DNA from: Candidatus Cardinium hertigii
Lineage (GTDB): Bacteria > Bacteroidota > Bacteroidia > Cytophagales > Amoebophilaceae
Direction: 5' to 3'
Length of the DNA stretch: 64,000 nt
NCBI RefSeq assembly: GCF_003176915.1
Contig: NZ_CP029619.1
Span: 992,001 to 1,056,000, forward strand
Part shown: positions 17,579-28,322 of the stretch, in pieces
Numbering within the stretch: the first letter of the stretch is position 1
Layout of the letters: each line of letters starts with the position of its first letter
Notes under the pieces: generated by a model
What the model was told of the DNA's origin: nothing
The model's input: only the letters and a program-made list of their open reading frames with translations
Database searches by the model: none
Program-made: the position numbers and the translations under genes

Positions 17579-19231
17579 TTATTCCTCTTGGGTTTCGCTG
17601 GTTTCACTTTCTTGTTTTGTAGAAAATGGATCGCTGCATGCATCTAGGTAGTGTTTTTGCGTATGCATAGCATCCAATAGCTTAGAGGCAGACCTGTATT
17701 TTTCTAAATGGTAATACGTATAGTACAAAGCTTGTGCTACTACTTTATCTTTTTTATTCTGTGTACGAGCTATTGTTAAATAATGGGCCGATTGCTGTAA
17801 GCATTTTTGTAGATGAATGATCTTTTGCATTTGTTTATGTTGGGTTAGTGCCGCTGTAATTTGTTGTTTAATCAGCAAAAACAAAGGAGCTGTATAGGGT
17901 ATGGTATTTGCTTTAATTTGATCGCTTATACGGGGACCTCCTAGCCAGTTCCTTGTTTCCGCATGGCAATCCATTATTTCATAGGCAGACGTAGGGTAAT
18001 AGATCGCTGCATAGCGATCCACTACAGGAAGTGTTAGTCGAGGAATTACCCAAACCAAAGGTTGAGTACCCTTATGAAGCTGTGCCGGTTGCTTCTGTGC
18101 AATCAGTTTGCGGATGGTTGTATATGTTTTTATCGCTTCATTATACCACAAGATACCCATCTGCCGCCACCCTGCGTATTGCCTGGGAAGTGCTTTTAGC
18201 ATTTGCTGGTAAAAATAGCTTGCCTCTTCTATTCTATCCTCATTTTGAAGAAAATAAGCATACGCATATTGCTTATCCCATTGGTTAGGTTGTGCCAGCA
18301 TAGCCTGGCAGAGTAACGATTCGTAGAGCGGAAGCTGGTTGGTCGCCTTATACAAGTTATATTGCTCTTCTAGCAGGCTATCCTCAAAGGGAAATTGGGT
18401 TAAGCCATGATCCAATAAAGCAATGGCTTTATCAAAATCTTTAAGCTGATTGCCATATATATCTGCCATGGCTCGTACAATGGCAGGTTGGGGTTGTTGG
18501 CATTGCCCATAGGTTGTATAGGTATGGAGTGCGGCTTCTGGTTGTGCATTACATTGCTGTACAATAGCCATGTAGAACAAGGGGGTAGTTTCTTCGGGTA
18601 GTATCCGTCTACAGACTGTAAAATGTTCAATGGCTTGTTCATAAGCATGCTGCTTAGCATATCGGATTCCTCTTTCTAGGTACAGCTGCCATAGAGCAGC
18701 TATATTAGCTGAGGCGAAGCTATAGAATTGGCTAGCAGGTTGGCTTAATTGTTTAACTTTTTCATAAGCCATTAAAGCTTCATCCAGTAAAAATGAAGCA
18801 GAAGTTACGGATGCAGCCGTAAGGGTATGCTTTAGCATCTGCTCATAAATCCGTCCTTTATAATACCACGTAGCAGGGTGCACAACCAATGTACTATCCT
18901 GGATAGCTTCCTCTATATGCAAGCAGGCTTGCTCTAATTGCGTAAGGGGAGGAGGTAGGGCTGGTTTATCTATTGGTTCTACAGCTGCTGTAACTAGCGG
19001 CTTTGACAGCGGACTATCAGCAGGCTGTGGCGGTATCTTCTCTTCAGCAGCAGCGGTTGCTACCTGTTCTTGGCTGGCTTTTTTTTGTTTTTTGTTCGCT
19101 TTAGGCTTTTTAACCTTTTGTACGGTTTCTAACTGCTTGATGATCTGGCTGATAGCAGCAGGTATGGCTCCAAGCCGATGGGGCATTGCTATGCCAAGCA
19201 ATAGGACGGTAAGTCTGTACAATAAACTCAT
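17579..19231 (-). CDS. TPR-type secreted or membrane protein
   Basis: A 550-aa protein with an N-terminal hydrophobic signal (MSLLYRLTVLLLGIAMPHRL), a Lys-rich linker (KVKKPKANKKQKKASQ, about residues 39-54), a Pro/Ala-rich stretch, and then helical repeats of tetratricopeptide type, for example YAKQHAYEQAIEHFTVCRRI and YYKGRIYEQMLKHTL. TPR arrays act as binding scaffolds. No enzymatic motif is visible. Sequence resembles Bacteroidota TPR proteins in layout only, so the role is not assigned. It lies 31 bp downstream of gyrA on the same strand and may share its transcript. Confidence 0.6.
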   Translation of the reverse strand: MSLLYRLTVLLLGIAMPHRLGAIPAAISQIIKQLETVQKVKKPKANKKQKKASQEQVATAAAEEKIPPQPADSPLSKPLVTAAVEPIDKPALPPPLTQLEQACLHIEEAIQDSTLVVHPATWYYKGRIYEQMLKHTLTAASVTSASFLLDEALMAYEKVKQLSQPASQFYSFASANIAALWQLYLERGIRYAKQHAYEQAIEHFTVCRRILPEETTPLFYMAIVQQCNAQPEAALHTYTTYGQCQQPQPAIVRAMADIYGNQLKDFDKAIALLDHGLTQFPFEDSLLEEQYNLYKATNQLPLYESLLCQAMLAQPNQWDKQYAYAYFLQNEDRIEEASYFYQQMLKALPRQYAGWRQMGILWYNEAIKTYTTIRKLIAQKQPAQLHKGTQPLVWVIPRLTLPVVDRYAAIYYPTSAYEIMDCHAETRNWLGGPRISDQIKANTIPYTAPLFLLIKQQITAALTQHKQMQKIIHLQKCLQQSAHYLTIARTQNKKDKVVAQALYYTYYHLEKYRSASKLLDAMHTQKHYLDACSDPFSTKQESETSETQEE

Positions 19232-19262
19232 TTATAAATCATTATTAGGATATTACTAGCTA

Positions 19263-21905
19263 TTATTCTTCCCTTACTTCTTCCGTTGCTCTATCCATTT
19301 CCTTTTCGTCATTGCATAGAGGAATTCCCTCCTTGTCCGCTGCTATTACTTCCGCCGTTAGAGGCAGCTGTTCTTCCGTACAGCGTATGCTATTTTCCGT
19401 TTTGTCTGTTATGGATTTATTAGGTATGGGTTCTTTACTATCCGCATTATCTGTCTGTTCGAATACATCTATTTTGGCTACAGAGGCGATGGCATCCCCT
19501 TCTCCCAATCGAATCAAGCGGACGCCTTGCGTAGCCCTTCCAATAAGTGGCAATTCCCCTACTTTTATTCGAATGGTTATACCAGATTGATTAATAATCA
19601 TTAATTCATCCTGGTTTTTAACCGCGTGAATGGCTACCAGGTTACCTGTTTTTTTAGTGATATGCATGGTCTTTATACCTTTTCCCCCTCTTTTGGTAAT
19701 ACGGTAATCCTCTAGGGAAGAACGTTTCCCATATCCATGCTCAGACACTACCAATAAATCCAAATCTGCTGTAGGGAAAGAAGCCATACCGATAACCTGG
19801 TCCTGTGCATGGGCCAATGTAATACCTCTGATGCCAGAAGAAACCCGCCCCATAGGACGTACTTCCGTTTCATGAAATTGAATGGCTCTTCCAGATTCAA
19901 GCGCTAATACAATATGATTGGATCCATTGGTTAAGGTAACCTCTAGGAGGCAATCCCCTGGCCGAATTACAATAGCTTGAATACCATTCGTACGTGGGGT
20001 AGCATAAGCCCGTAGAGGCGTTTTTTTGATGATGCCTTGTTTGGTACACATAAGCACATAATGGGTATCTATATAGGCATCATCTTTTAAATTCCTAACC
20101 TGAATGATACTGCGTACCTGATCGCCAGCTGCTATCTGGATTAGATTTTGAATGGCCTTCCCTTGTGTATTTTTTTTATTTTCTGGTATGGTATATACCC
20201 GCACCCAATAGATTTTACCATACTTGGTAAATATAAGTAAGTATTGATGTTCAGTTGCAATGAATAAATGTTCCGTAAAGTCATCTTTCTTAGTAAGCAC
20301 GCCCTTAGCACCTATTCCCCCCCTACCTTGCACACGGTAATCGGCTAATGGTGTTTTCTTAATGTAGCCTTGGTTAGAAACCATGATAACCATTTCATTA
20401 TCTGGAATCATATCCTCCACTGTGAATTCATCCGCATCGTATTCTACCGTTGTCTTACGTGCATCCCCATAGCGATCCCTAAGTTCCAGTAATTCCTCCT
20501 TAATCAGCTGCATACGGAGCATTTTATCAGCCAAAATAGCTTGGAGACCCGCAATAAGTTTAGTGACTTGTGCGTGTTCCTCTATAATTTTATTTCGTTC
20601 GAGGTTGGTTAAACGCTGCAAGCGCATTTCCAAGATAGCTTTAGCTTGTGCTTCACTAAGCGAAAAAGCCTCTATTAAGGCTGTTTGTGCAATATTTGGG
20701 TCTTTTGACCCACGAATTAGGGCAATAACCTTATCTAAGTTTTGTAATGCAATAAGGTATCCTTCCAATAGATGTATGCGTTTTTGCGCTTGCAGGAGAT
20801 CGAAATTGGTTTTACGCACCAATACATCATGTCTATGCGCTACAAAATGCGCAATAAGCTCCTTAAGATTTAAAAGGTTAGGCCTGCCTTCTACTAGCGT
20901 TACATTATTCACACTAAAGGCATGCTGCAATTGGGTTTGCTTGTAGAGATTGTTCAGTACAATGCTGGCTATGGCATCCCGTTTGAGTTCATATACAATA
21001 CGCATTCCCTCTTTATCCGATTCATCTCGGATATCTGCAATACCCTCTATCTTTTTTTCATTAACCAGCTGTGCTGTTTTTTCAATCAACATAGCTTTAT
21101 TAACCTGGTAAGGTATTTCGGTTACGATGATCTGCTCTTTGCCGTTCCCCATTGCCTCAATAGTAGCTCTTCCCCGTAATAGAATACGCCCCCTGCCCGT
21201 TTCAAAAGCTTGCCGTACCCCACTATAACCACAAATAATACCCCCTGTAGGAAAATCTGGCGCTATGATATGTTCCATAAGGTCCACAACGGTCATAGCA
21301 GGCTGGTCAATGTAGGCTATAATAGCTGTAAGCGTTTCGTTTAAATTATGAGGGGCCATGTTGGTAGCCATACCTACTGCAATTCCAGAAGAACCATTTA
21401 AAAGCAAATTAGGTAGCTTAGCAGGGAATACCACCGGTTCCTGTAAAGATCCATCGAAATTAGACTGGAAATCAACTGTTTCTTTATGGATTTCCTTCAT
21501 TAATTCCTCTGAACTTTTCATCAAGCGTGCTTCGGTATACCGATGGGCAGCTGGGGCATCGCCATCGATAGAACCAAAGTTACCTTGTCCTTCTACAAGC
21601 GGATAGCGGAGGGACCAATTTTGTGCCATACGTACCATGGCATCGTACACAGAAGCATCCCCATGTGGATGGAACCTCCCTAATACATCTCCTACAATTC
21701 TAGCAGATTTCTTATAAGGTTTATTGTGTTGTAAGCCCAGCTCGTACATGCCATATAAGACCCTTCTGTGTACGGGTTTTAAGCCATCTCGCACATCGGG
21801 CAATGCTCTGGCAACAATTACAGACATCGCATAATCGATGTATGCATCACGCATTTCATCTTCGATGTTTATGGGAATAATGCGATCCGTTGTTAGGTCA
21901 TCCAT
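19263..21905 (-). CDS. gyrA: DNA gyrase subunit A
   Basis: Breakage-rejoining subunit of DNA gyrase. The 880-aa protein has the winged-helix and tower region with the catalytic Tyr123 ([10 protein letters not shown]) and a C-terminal beta-pinwheel with GyrA-box-like motifs (QGRGGIG, then KRGGKG). The quinolone-determining region reads GDASVYD at 82-88; the residue matching E. coli Ser83 is Ala84. The last 80 residues or so are an acidic, low-complexity tail. It is larger and more gyrase-like than ParC. The ATG at 21905 gives the normal family N-terminus ([20 protein letters not shown]). Confidence 0.95.
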   Translation of the reverse strand: MDDLTTDRIIPINIEDEMRDAYIDYAMSVIVARALPDVRDGLKPVHRRVLYGMYELGLQHNKPYKKSARIVGDVLGRFHPHGDASVYDAMVRMAQNWSLRYPLVEGQGNFGSIDGDAPAAHRYTEARLMKSSEELMKEIHKETVDFQSNFDGSLQEPVVFPAKLPNLLLNGSSGIAVGMATNMAPHNLNETLTAIIAYIDQPAMTVVDLMEHIIAPDFPTGGIICGYSGVRQAFETGRGRILLRGRATIEAMGNGKEQIIVTEIPYQVNKAMLIEKTAQLVNEKKIEGIADIRDESDKEGMRIVYELKRDAIASIVLNNLYKQTQLQHAFSVNNVTLVEGRPNLLNLKELIAHFVAHRHDVLVRKTNFDLLQAQKRIHLLEGYLIALQNLDKVIALIRGSKDPNIAQTALIEAFSLSEAQAKAILEMRLQRLTNLERNKIIEEHAQVTKLIAGLQAILADKMLRMQLIKEELLELRDRYGDARKTTVEYDADEFTVEDMIPDNEMVIMVSNQGYIKKTPLADYRVQGRGGIGAKGVLTKKDDFTEHLFIATEHQYLLIFTKYGKIYWVRVYTIPENKKNTQGKAIQNLIQIAAGDQVRSIIQVRNLKDDAYIDTHYVLMCTKQGIIKKTPLRAYATPRTNGIQAIVIRPGDCLLEVTLTNGSNHIVLALESGRAIQFHETEVRPMGRVSSGIRGITLAHAQDQVIGMASFPTADLDLLVVSEHGYGKRSSLEDYRITKRGGKGIKTMHITKKTGNLVAIHAVKNQDELMIINQSGITIRIKVGELPLIGRATQGVRLIRLGEGDAIASVAKIDVFEQTDNADSKEPIPNKSITDKTENSIRCTEEQLPLTAEVIAADKEGIPLCNDEKEMDRATEEVREE

Positions 21906-22281
21906 AAATAGCGGTTAAATAAGTAGATACCTTACAATAAAGATACAAATAAAAGAGAGAAAAGACTAGCTATTTGCATTGCCTGTCTGGTGAAAAACGT
22001 TTATTTTGTGCGACTTAGCTGGCTTCATTTTATTTTACCCTTTTTAGGGAAGGGCAGCTATTGTTAGGCTATCCTTTATAGGTAATACATTAGCTACTGT
22101 AGAGCGGATAGGGGATAGGTTGCATAGAATAATTTTATCAGTTGAGATAAAGCAAAAAGTATTAGCTTGGTTTGCAATTAAGCAATTTATACGTTACCTT
22201 CTTTGGAGGAAGTTATAGGAAGCATTTGGCAACAAGTAGGGGGGCAGTAATTTTCTAGAGGGGATATAACGATTTACGGGC
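21906..22281. other. Intergenic gap between gyrA and ssb
   Basis: About 375 bp between the divergent gyrA and ssb genes, expected to hold both promoters. A plus-strand frame around 22040-22220 gives helical-looking sequence but is broken by stops and matches nothing I recognise. Confidence 0.35.
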
Positions 22282-22692
22282 ATGGCAAGTGTAAATAAAG
22301 TAATTCTGCTAGGTAATTTGGGAAGGGATCCGGAGGTTCGTCATTTAGAGAATGGCCGTTTGCGGGTTCAGCTTATTTTGGCTACGCATGCTAATTATAA
22401 AACAAAAGAGGGCGAGCGGGTAAGTCATACAGACTGGCATGAAATTGTTCTATGGACACCGCATGCAGAGATCGCGGCTCAATACTTAAGCAAGGGGAAG
22501 CAGGTATACATAGAAGGGAAATTAAGTCGGCGTGCTTACGTAGATAAGGAGGGGCAGCATAAGTATACTACCCAAATTGTCTGTCAGCAGTTGGTATTAT
22601 TGGGAAATAAGGCCAATCATGCGGGAGAGGTGGAGGTGGTCCATCCGCGGCATAAGCCCTATGAGGATGATATGGGAGAGTTGCCTTTATAA
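22282..22692 (+). CDS. ssb: Single-stranded DNA-binding protein
   Basis: Coats ssDNA in replication, repair and recombination. The 136-aa protein has a typical OB fold: VNKVILLGNLGRDPEVRHLE at the N-terminus, DWHEIVLWTPHAEIAAQYL, and the strand with KGKQVYIEGKLSRRAYVDKE. The tail is short and acidic (YEDDMGELPL), matching the SSB protein-interaction tip except that it ends in Leu where Phe is usual. The ATG at 22282 starts the conserved MASVNKVILLGN. Confidence 0.95.
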   Translation: MASVNKVILLGNLGRDPEVRHLENGRLRVQLILATHANYKTKEGERVSHTDWHEIVLWTPHAEIAAQYLSKGKQVYIEGKLSRRAYVDKEGQHKYTTQIVCQQLVLLGNKANHAGEVEVVHPRHKPYEDDMGELPL

Positions 22693-22696
22693 GCCT

Positions 22697-24091
22697 TTAT
22701 AAGCGTGCTTTCAATCGTTTCAATAGGACAGAAGCATTTAAAAAGCCTTCCTCTTTTCTTGTTTCAAGGGAGCGTTTAATGATAAACGTTAACAATTGGG
22801 TAGGATTTAGGCCAATGGTTGCTGCTTGATGAAACAGATGAGAAGAGGGATGTATACCTACTGTGGTATTGGGATCATTTAAGAAAATCTGATTCTCTTT
22901 AGTTAAGAATCCATCTATACGGGCATATACTTGGCAGTGCAGCAGTTGGAAGGCGGCGGTTACTACGGCACGGATAGTTTGTAACAGAGCTGGTTCTACG
23001 TTTATGGGCGTTTGTTTCCCTATTATGCCGGGCAGGTATTTTGCTCTATAATCAAAAAGCATTCCTCCTTTTAGAATTTCAGTAGGGGGTAGTGCGATGG
23101 GTTTTCCTTTTTCATCTTCCAATACCACGCAAGAAAACTCTCTTCCTTCTATATAGGCTTCTAGGAGGATAGCTGTTTCTGCTTGTGCACTCATGAGCCA
23201 TAGGGGTTGTTTGGTATTTTGAAAATGGGTTTCTATATATTCCAATAGGGTAGCAGGCTTATAGAAAATTTGTTGGTCAATCAGCAAGGGAAAGCCTATA
23301 CCGTTACGTATATCTATAAGTTTGTGCAGCCATTCTTTTTTAGCCATAGTTTGCCAGGTAGTATAATCGAGTTCCTCCATAAAAAATGCGCTATTGAGGG
23401 CAGCAGCAAAAGCAGTCGGGTCTGCTTCTTGTACAATGGTTACCCCTATGGAAGAGCCTTGTTTACTGCTTTTCACGACAAAGGGAATTCCTATTGTAGC
23501 GATGACTTGTTCCAGTAGACCATTTGTAGTGTTAGTAGCGGTAGTATGCAGCCATTGCTGCTGAGATAAGGGATAGGAGGGGGCTACTAAAAAACCTGCA
23601 TTTTTTAGCAATGGTTGCTGTACTATTTTATTCAATCCTAGTGCAGCAGGCAATAAGCCAGAGCCTGTATAAGGCATTTGGTACCATTGCAATATACCTT
23701 GTATGCTACCATCTTCTCCATACGGTCCGTATAAACAGAGAAAGGCCACATCAAAGTAGCTTGCGAATTCCTCGGGGGCTATTTTTTTTCCTATGGTTGC
23801 AGTGTAGGCTTCTGCTTCATCCTTACTAACGCAAGACTCCACATACAATGGAATTCCCCAAAAAGTAGTGTTAGGAGCGGGAGGGGGGTAGCATTCCCTA
23901 ATGCTACCATGATAAAGGTATTGCCAGTGGATCAATATAAAATTCCCCAAGCTGTCTACAAAAACAGGCACAGGCTCAAAGCAGTTGCGATCCAAGTAAT
24001 CATATAAGGTACGCCCCCCCAAGAAAGAAGCCTCCCGTTCCCTAGAAGCTCCCCCAAAAAAGAGACCTACCCTAATAGGCGTACTTTTCAT
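22697..24091 (-). CDS. ddl: D-alanine--D-alanine ligase
   Basis: Joins two D-alanines for peptidoglycan precursors, supplying the substrate of MurF. The 464-aa protein (ATG at 24091; the open frame continues to a TTG at 24133 without family similarity) has an N-terminal FFGGASREREASFLGGRTLY, then YTGSGLLPAALGLNK, the ATP-grasp loop KSSKQGSSIGV, and the C-terminal RIDGFL with NDPNTTVGIHPSS. It is longer than standard Ddl (300-370 aa) because of insertions in the middle. The usual metal-binding Glu of the NE.NT motif is Asp here (NDPNT). It lies 47 bp downstream of clpX on the same strand. Confidence 0.88.
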   Translation of the reverse strand: MKSTPIRVGLFFGGASREREASFLGGRTLYDYLDRNCFEPVPVFVDSLGNFILIHWQYLYHGSIRECYPPPAPNTTFWGIPLYVESCVSKDEAEAYTATIGKKIAPEEFASYFDVAFLCLYGPYGEDGSIQGILQWYQMPYTGSGLLPAALGLNKIVQQPLLKNAGFLVAPSYPLSQQQWLHTTATNTTNGLLEQVIATIGIPFVVKSSKQGSSIGVTIVQEADPTAFAAALNSAFFMEELDYTTWQTMAKKEWLHKLIDIRNGIGFPLLIDQQIFYKPATLLEYIETHFQNTKQPLWLMSAQAETAILLEAYIEGREFSCVVLEDEKGKPIALPPTEILKGGMLFDYRAKYLPGIIGKQTPINVEPALLQTIRAVVTAAFQLLHCQVYARIDGFLTKENQIFLNDPNTTVGIHPSSHLFHQAATIGLNPTQLLTFIIKRSLETRKEEGFLNASVLLKRLKARL

Positions 24092-24138
24092 CTTATTGTT
24101 GAGATACGCGTGAATCCATTTTTCCTTTAGCAAAAACC

Positions 24139-25416
24139 TTAGTAAGCCATTTGCAATGGTTTAGTTTGATCGGGCAGTGTATCCTTTTCTATTGTTTTTG
24201 TTGGCGGGTAGGTGGCTGTTTTACGCAGCTGTTCCATGGCATATGCTTTATCAATGATCACCTCTTTTTTATCTGGATCAGAAGGTGCGGTATACATTGC
24301 CTCATGCATGATACTTTCACAAATGGAGCGGAGGCCTCTGGCTCCTAGTTTCAAGACAATAGCTTGTTCAGCGATGAAATCCAGCGTCTCCTCTGTAAAG
24401 ATCAGCGTTATATCGTCCAACTCAAATAGTTTGGTGTACTGCTTAATTAAAGCATTTTTAGGTTCCGTAAGGATACGCCGCAAATCATGCTGTGTAAGCA
24501 AGTTGAGTCCTTTTATAACGGGGAGACGACCTGTTAATTCAGGAATAAGGCCATAGCCCTTTATATCTAACGAAGAAACATATTGCAACAAGTCTTTTTC
24601 TGCTATTTTAGTGGTGGGTTGTACAGAGGAAGCGAATCCTATCGATTGGTGATTGATGCGCTTATTAATAGTCCTACTGATACCATCAAAGGCACCACCG
24701 CAGATAAAGAGAATTTTTTCTGTATTAACAGCGGCCATTCTCTGATCCGGATGTTTTCTTCCCCCATGCGGAGGTGCATTCACAATAGAACCCTCCAGTA
24801 ACTTTAGCAAAGCCTGTTGTACCCCTTCTCCGCTTACATCACGCGTAATAGAAGGGTTATCTCCTTTGCGTGCAATTTTATCTATTTCATCCACATAGAC
24901 AATACCTCTTTCCGCTGCTGCCACATCATAATTAGCTGCCTGTAGTAAGCGTGTAATAATACTTTCTACATCTTCTCCTACGTAGCCCGCTTCTGTTAGC
25001 ACTGTTGCATCTACAATACAGAAAGGCACCTCTAATAACTGGGCTAAGGTACGTGCCAGGTAGGTTTTTCCGGTACCTGTTTCACCCACCAGAAGGATAT
25101 TTGATTTTTCAATAGTTACCCCCTCCGAATCATTATACGGTTGCATTAGCCTTTTATAGTGGTTATAAACCGCAATAGCCAATGCCTTTTTTACCTCATC
25201 TTGGCCAATTACATGGGCATCTAATGCTGCCTTTAATTCCTGTGGCTTTAAGAGGTTAGGCGGCTTAATTTCATGGAGTAGTGTATCTTCCTTTTGAAGC
25301 TGAATAACTTGTACAGCTTGGGTTACACATTGGTCACAAATACGCCCTTCTGGTCCTGTAACCATCATGTTGACCATCTCACTACTCTTCTTACAAAAAG
25401 AACAATAGGTTTTCAT
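24139..25416 (-). CDS. clpX: ATP-dependent Clp protease ATP-binding subunit ClpX
   Basis: AAA+ unfoldase that feeds substrates to ClpP. The 425-aa protein has an N-terminal zinc-binding domain (Cys5, Cys8, Cys27, Cys30), Walker A GETGTGKT at 111-118, Walker [13 protein letters not shown], and the sensor region GGAFDGI. Length and order match the family. It follows clpP after 22 bp, the common clpP-clpX operon order. Confidence 0.96.
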   Translation of the reverse strand: MKTYCSFCKKSSEMVNMMVTGPEGRICDQCVTQAVQVIQLQKEDTLLHEIKPPNLLKPQELKAALDAHVIGQDEVKKALAIAVYNHYKRLMQPYNDSEGVTIEKSNILLVGETGTGKTYLARTLAQLLEVPFCIVDATVLTEAGYVGEDVESIITRLLQAANYDVAAAERGIVYVDEIDKIARKGDNPSITRDVSGEGVQQALLKLLEGSIVNAPPHGGRKHPDQRMAAVNTEKILFICGGAFDGISRTINKRINHQSIGFASSVQPTTKIAEKDLLQYVSSLDIKGYGLIPELTGRLPVIKGLNLLTQHDLRRILTEPKNALIKQYTKLFELDDITLIFTEETLDFIAEQAIVLKLGARGLRSICESIMHEAMYTAPSDPDKKEVIIDKAYAMEQLRKTATYPPTKTIEKDTLPDQTKPLQMAY

Positions 25417-25438
25417 AGTTGTAGCAATAGGTATTGCT

Positions 25439-26122
25439 TTATGTTTGTTTTTTTTCTAAAATGGAATCAATAATTCCATAATCTTTTGCTTCTTTTGCGC
25501 GCATCCAATAGTCTCTATCTGAATGTTCTTCCACGGAAGTATAATCTTGACTGGTGTGCTTAGCTAGAATAGAGTAGAGATCTTTTTTAAGCGCAATAAG
25601 CTGTTGTATAGTAATCTCCATATCAGCTGTTTGCCCTTTAGCACTGCCTAGTGGCTGATGGATCATGATTCTAGCATGCGGAAGCGCAGATCGTTTGCCT
25701 TTAGCCCCGCCAGCTAGCAATACAGCCGCCATAGAAGCAGCCAATCCCGTACAAATGGTTGCCACATCAGGTGAAATATATTGCATGGTATCATACATCC
25801 CTAGTCCTGGGTATATAGAGCCTCCTGGGCTATTGATATACAGTATGATATCTTTTTTAGGGTCTACTGATTCTAAGAAAAGCAGTTGCGCAATAATAAT
25901 ATTTGCGATAGTATCATCCACAGCAGTCCCCAAGAAAATAATGCGATCCATGATCAACCTTGAGAAAACATCTACTTCCCGAAAATGAACGGGCCGTTCT
26001 TCGATTACTGCTCTGGTCATATTTTCACAGGTAGAAACATAACCATCCAGCTGCGTAGCCGTAGCATACCTGTTCTTAACCACAAACTGCTTAAATTCTT
26101 TTTGATCTAGCATAACATACAA
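25439..26122 (-). CDS. clpP: ATP-dependent Clp protease proteolytic subunit ClpP
   Basis: Serine peptidase that forms a tetradecameric chamber with ClpX. The 227-aa protein has the nucleophile Ser130 (GLAASMAAV) and His155 (MIHQPLG). The third triad member is Asp in the alignment to E. coli ClpP (ERDTERDRF), but here the same place reads EEHSDRDYW, with His200 (codon CAT). Asp202 and Asp204 are close by. Everything else, including [14 protein letters not shown] and the C-terminal DYGIIDSIL, is normal. The N-terminus has about 20 extra residues relative to E. coli. It heads the clpP-clpX-ddl cluster. Confidence 0.93.
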   Translation of the reverse strand: MYVMLDQKEFKQFVVKNRYATATQLDGYVSTCENMTRAVIEERPVHFREVDVFSRLIMDRIIFLGTAVDDTIANIIIAQLLFLESVDPKKDIILYINSPGGSIYPGLGMYDTMQYISPDVATICTGLAASMAAVLLAGGAKGKRSALPHARIMIHQPLGSAKGQTADMEITIQQLIALKKDLYSILAKHTSQDYTSVEEHSDRDYWMRAKEAKDYGIIDSILEKKQT

Positions 26123-26516
26123 CTTAAAATCTAATCCACTTAACCCTTTATATGGCCGAATCTTCCCATTTACATGATCCCCTTTGTTTTCGAGGTCCGG
26201 TAAAGAAAAGTTACTAAAATATAGTGTAAAAAATAAAAAGAAAAAAGTTTAAAGGGGGCCGTATAGGTTTTTTCATCTATTATGGGAGAAAATCATCCTA
26301 ATTGTTCCAAAGGTAGAAATTTATTTAATATATTTCAAACAAATTAATGCTATGCCATAGGGTAATTTTCTTATTTCTTATCATCTTATGCTCAATAAAG
26401 CAGCTGGTCTGTTCCTATTACAGTAAGTTGCTATTATACCGTATAAAGCAAAAGGGTTGGCAAGCCTGTAATGTAATAATGTATTACATCTGTTTTGAAT
26501 AGCATTTCACAAAGGC

Positions 26517-26561
26517 AAGGCTATCGGTTAAGTTCTTCGAAAGAACTTAACCGATAGCCTT
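26517..26561. terminator. 21-bp perfect hairpin, possible bidirectional terminator
   Basis: Arms of 21 bp (26517-26537 and 26541-26561) with a 3-nt loop, reading CTATCGGTTAAGTTCTT on the left arm. No clear T-run follows on either strand, so termination would depend on the stem alone. A shorter relative with the same TATCGGTTAAG core lies at 30599-30633, in the same position behind a paralogous gene. Confidence 0.5.
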
Positions 26562-26668
26562 ATGAATCAGCGCGTAGAGTTATACCTGGATATCTTCTTT
26601 TCCTTTTCATTTCTCCATGAGATCCATTGTAAGATTCGGCTTCTCTATTTTAAGAGAGTAAGGCTGGT

Positions 26669-26703
26669 GAGTGATTCTAGTAAGTGATTTACGAGAATCA
26701 CTC
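26669..26703. terminator. 10-bp hairpin downstream of the Ala/Glu-rich gene
   Basis: GAGTGATTCT (26669-26678) pairs with AGAATCACTC (26694-26703) across a 15-nt loop. It lies about 50 bp after the stop codon of the minus-strand gene ending at 26752, where a terminator is expected. Confidence 0.4.
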
Positions 26704-26751
26704 CGATTTATTTTCCTTGTTTAGTTTGGCTTTACTTGCCTCAAGCTTATT

Positions 26752-27669
26752 TTAAATACTCAACCAAATCTTACTGAGAAAGTTATAAATTTTTGCTCTT
26801 CTTACTATTGGTGCTGATTGCTCTTCTTCTGTATTTGCTTCTTCTTCTTCTTCTGTATTTGCTTCTTCTTCTTCTTCTTCTTCTGTATTTGCTGCTGCTG
26901 ATTGATTTTCTGTATTTTCTTCTTTTTCTATTGCTGCTGCTTTTTCTTCTTCTGTTTTTGGCTCTGCTGCTGGTTCTTCTTCTACTGCTTTTGCTTCTTC
27001 TTCTTCTGTATTTGCTGCTGCTGATTGATTTTCTGTATTTTCTTCTTTTTCTACTGCTTTTGCTTCTTCTTCTACTGCTTTTGCTGCTCCTACTACTTCT
27101 GCTCCTACTGCTACTACTGCTCCTACTGCTCCTACTACTTTTGCTCCTACTGCTCCTACTGCTCCTACTACTTTTGCTCCTACTGCTACTACTACTTCTG
27201 CTCCTACTGCTCTTGCTCTTTTTACTCCTTCTACTATTGTTGCTAGTTTTCCTTTTTCTTCTGGTTTTGGACCTTCTATATTTGGATCTTCTTGATTTGC
27301 TGCTGGTTGATCTCCTGTATTTTCTTTTTCTGCTTTTGCTTCTTCTTCTTCTGTATTTGCTTCTTCTTCTGTATTTGCTGCTGCTGATTGATTTTCTGTA
27401 TTTTCTTCTTTTTCTACTGCTTTTGCTTCTTCTTCTACTGCTTTTGCTTCTTTTTCTACTGCTTTTGCTTCTTCTTCTACTGCTTTTGCTTCTTTTTCTA
27501 CTGCTTTTGCTGCTTCTTCTACTGCTTTTGCTGCTGCTGCTGCTGCTTTTGCTACTGCTGCTTGTGCTGCATTGTCCCTGTTTTTTATATTTTCACAATT
27601 CGATGCGAACGTCAGCGTGGAAAGAAACAATAAAGGTACAATGTTTTGTATATATTTTTTATTTTGCAT
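26752..27669 (-). CDS. Low-complexity Ala/Glu/Val-rich secreted protein
   Basis: A 305-aa protein with a Sec-type signal (MQNKKYIQNIVPLLFLSTLTFA) then (S)NCENIKNRDN, shared with the gene ending at 30797 and partly with that ending at 50263. The mature part has KAVEEEAKAVEKE heptad-like units (coiled coil), Glu/Asn/Thr-rich blocks (NTEEEE), and a hydrophobic block of GAVGAKVVGAVGA type (about residues 150-195) that could span or insert into a membrane. No known domain. Codons are biased to GCT-type repeats, and trinucleotide repeats make it prone to slippage. It may be a surface or exported protein; function unknown. Confidence 0.6.
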   Translation of the reverse strand: MQNKKYIQNIVPLLFLSTLTFASNCENIKNRDNAAQAAVAKAAAAAAKAVEEAAKAVEKEAKAVEEEAKAVEKEAKAVEEEAKAVEKEENTENQSAAANTEEEANTEEEEAKAEKENTGDQPAANQEDPNIEGPKPEEKGKLATIVEGVKRARAVGAEVVVAVGAKVVGAVGAVGAKVVGAVGAVVAVGAEVVGAAKAVEEEAKAVEKEENTENQSAAANTEEEEAKAVEEEPAAEPKTEEEKAAAIEKEENTENQSAAANTEEEEEEEANTEEEEEANTEEEQSAPIVRRAKIYNFLSKIWLSI

Positions 27670-28322
27670 ATATTTAATAGTATAGTTATGTTATATGTAA
27701 AGTTTAAAACGACTGTTTACAAAGCGTAAGTAACAGGCAACTTTTTTGTTGCTCCATAGGTATATGCGTAGTACTTGCCTAGTGAGGGTAGTGGTAATAC
27801 CCTAATGGCCTTAGCAGTACTATGCATTTGTTCTAATTTTGCTCTCTGCTAAAAGTTCGAGATTAAGGACTAAAGTGCATATCTCCCTATTACTTGTAGC
27901 AAGTTTAAGAAATTATTTTGTAAACTCCTAATAAGTTGCGGGTAGGTAAGTGTATATTTGAGATAAGTTTAACAATTGCCATCGTTGTATTTGTTAGTAG
28001 AGGCAAAGCCGCAGCTGGCTTATTATACATTAAAATATTACAGCGCGCTTTGAACAGCGTTAGACAGTGAAAAATAAAAAATACCATGCTTGTTTATTGC
28101 CATCTTCTATGAGACCAAAGCCAAAGCGCTGGCTGCATTACAATGGCTTGCTCTAGTGGTTTGGTATATAAATGTACGATGGATGCAACCGGCAATGAAG
28201 CAGGTTGCTCGGCTAGTAAAATGGGTTTAACGCTGTAGTGCCCACGCTTGATTTTATTTATTTGTATATAAAAAAGCGGATAATTGCATTTTTTTGCTAG
28301 CCTTGCTGCTGTGGGCTCAATA
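27545..28322. repeat. Segmental duplication, copy 1 (with 32136-32928)
   Basis: This block carries the 5' end of the low-complexity gene, its 420-bp upstream region and the 3' end of an LpxL-type gene. It matches 32136-32928 almost base for base in the intergenic part and more loosely in the lpxL part. In this copy the lpxL end is cut off at about 28322, directly at an 18-bp tandem repeat. Confidence 0.85.
28094..28322 (-). pseudogene. Truncated copy of the LpxL-type acyltransferase (C-terminal 75 aa)
   Basis: Encodes the last 75 residues of the acyltransferase found complete at 32700-33536, from EPTAARLAKKCNYPLFYIQI to the family-typical WLWSHRRWQ. The catalytic HX4E part is missing. An open frame continues to 28366, but those extra N-terminal residues come from the neighbouring low-complexity gene read in another frame. 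It is a by-product of the duplication and is not expected to be an active enzyme. Confidence 0.85.

Larger units (their letters stand above)
26123..26751. other. Intergenic region with two inverted repeats
   Basis: About 630 bp upstream of clpP and downstream of the Ala/Glu-rich gene. No coding region is supported. It contains a perfect 21-bp inverted repeat (26517-26561) and a 10-bp one (26669-26703), both listed separately. Confidence 0.5.

Noticed and set aside
26793-27677. Leu-rich 294-aa open frame opposite the Ala/Glu-rich gene
   Set aside because: Pure reverse-complement effect of GAA/GCA-type repeats; no start context, no domain, almost only Leu.
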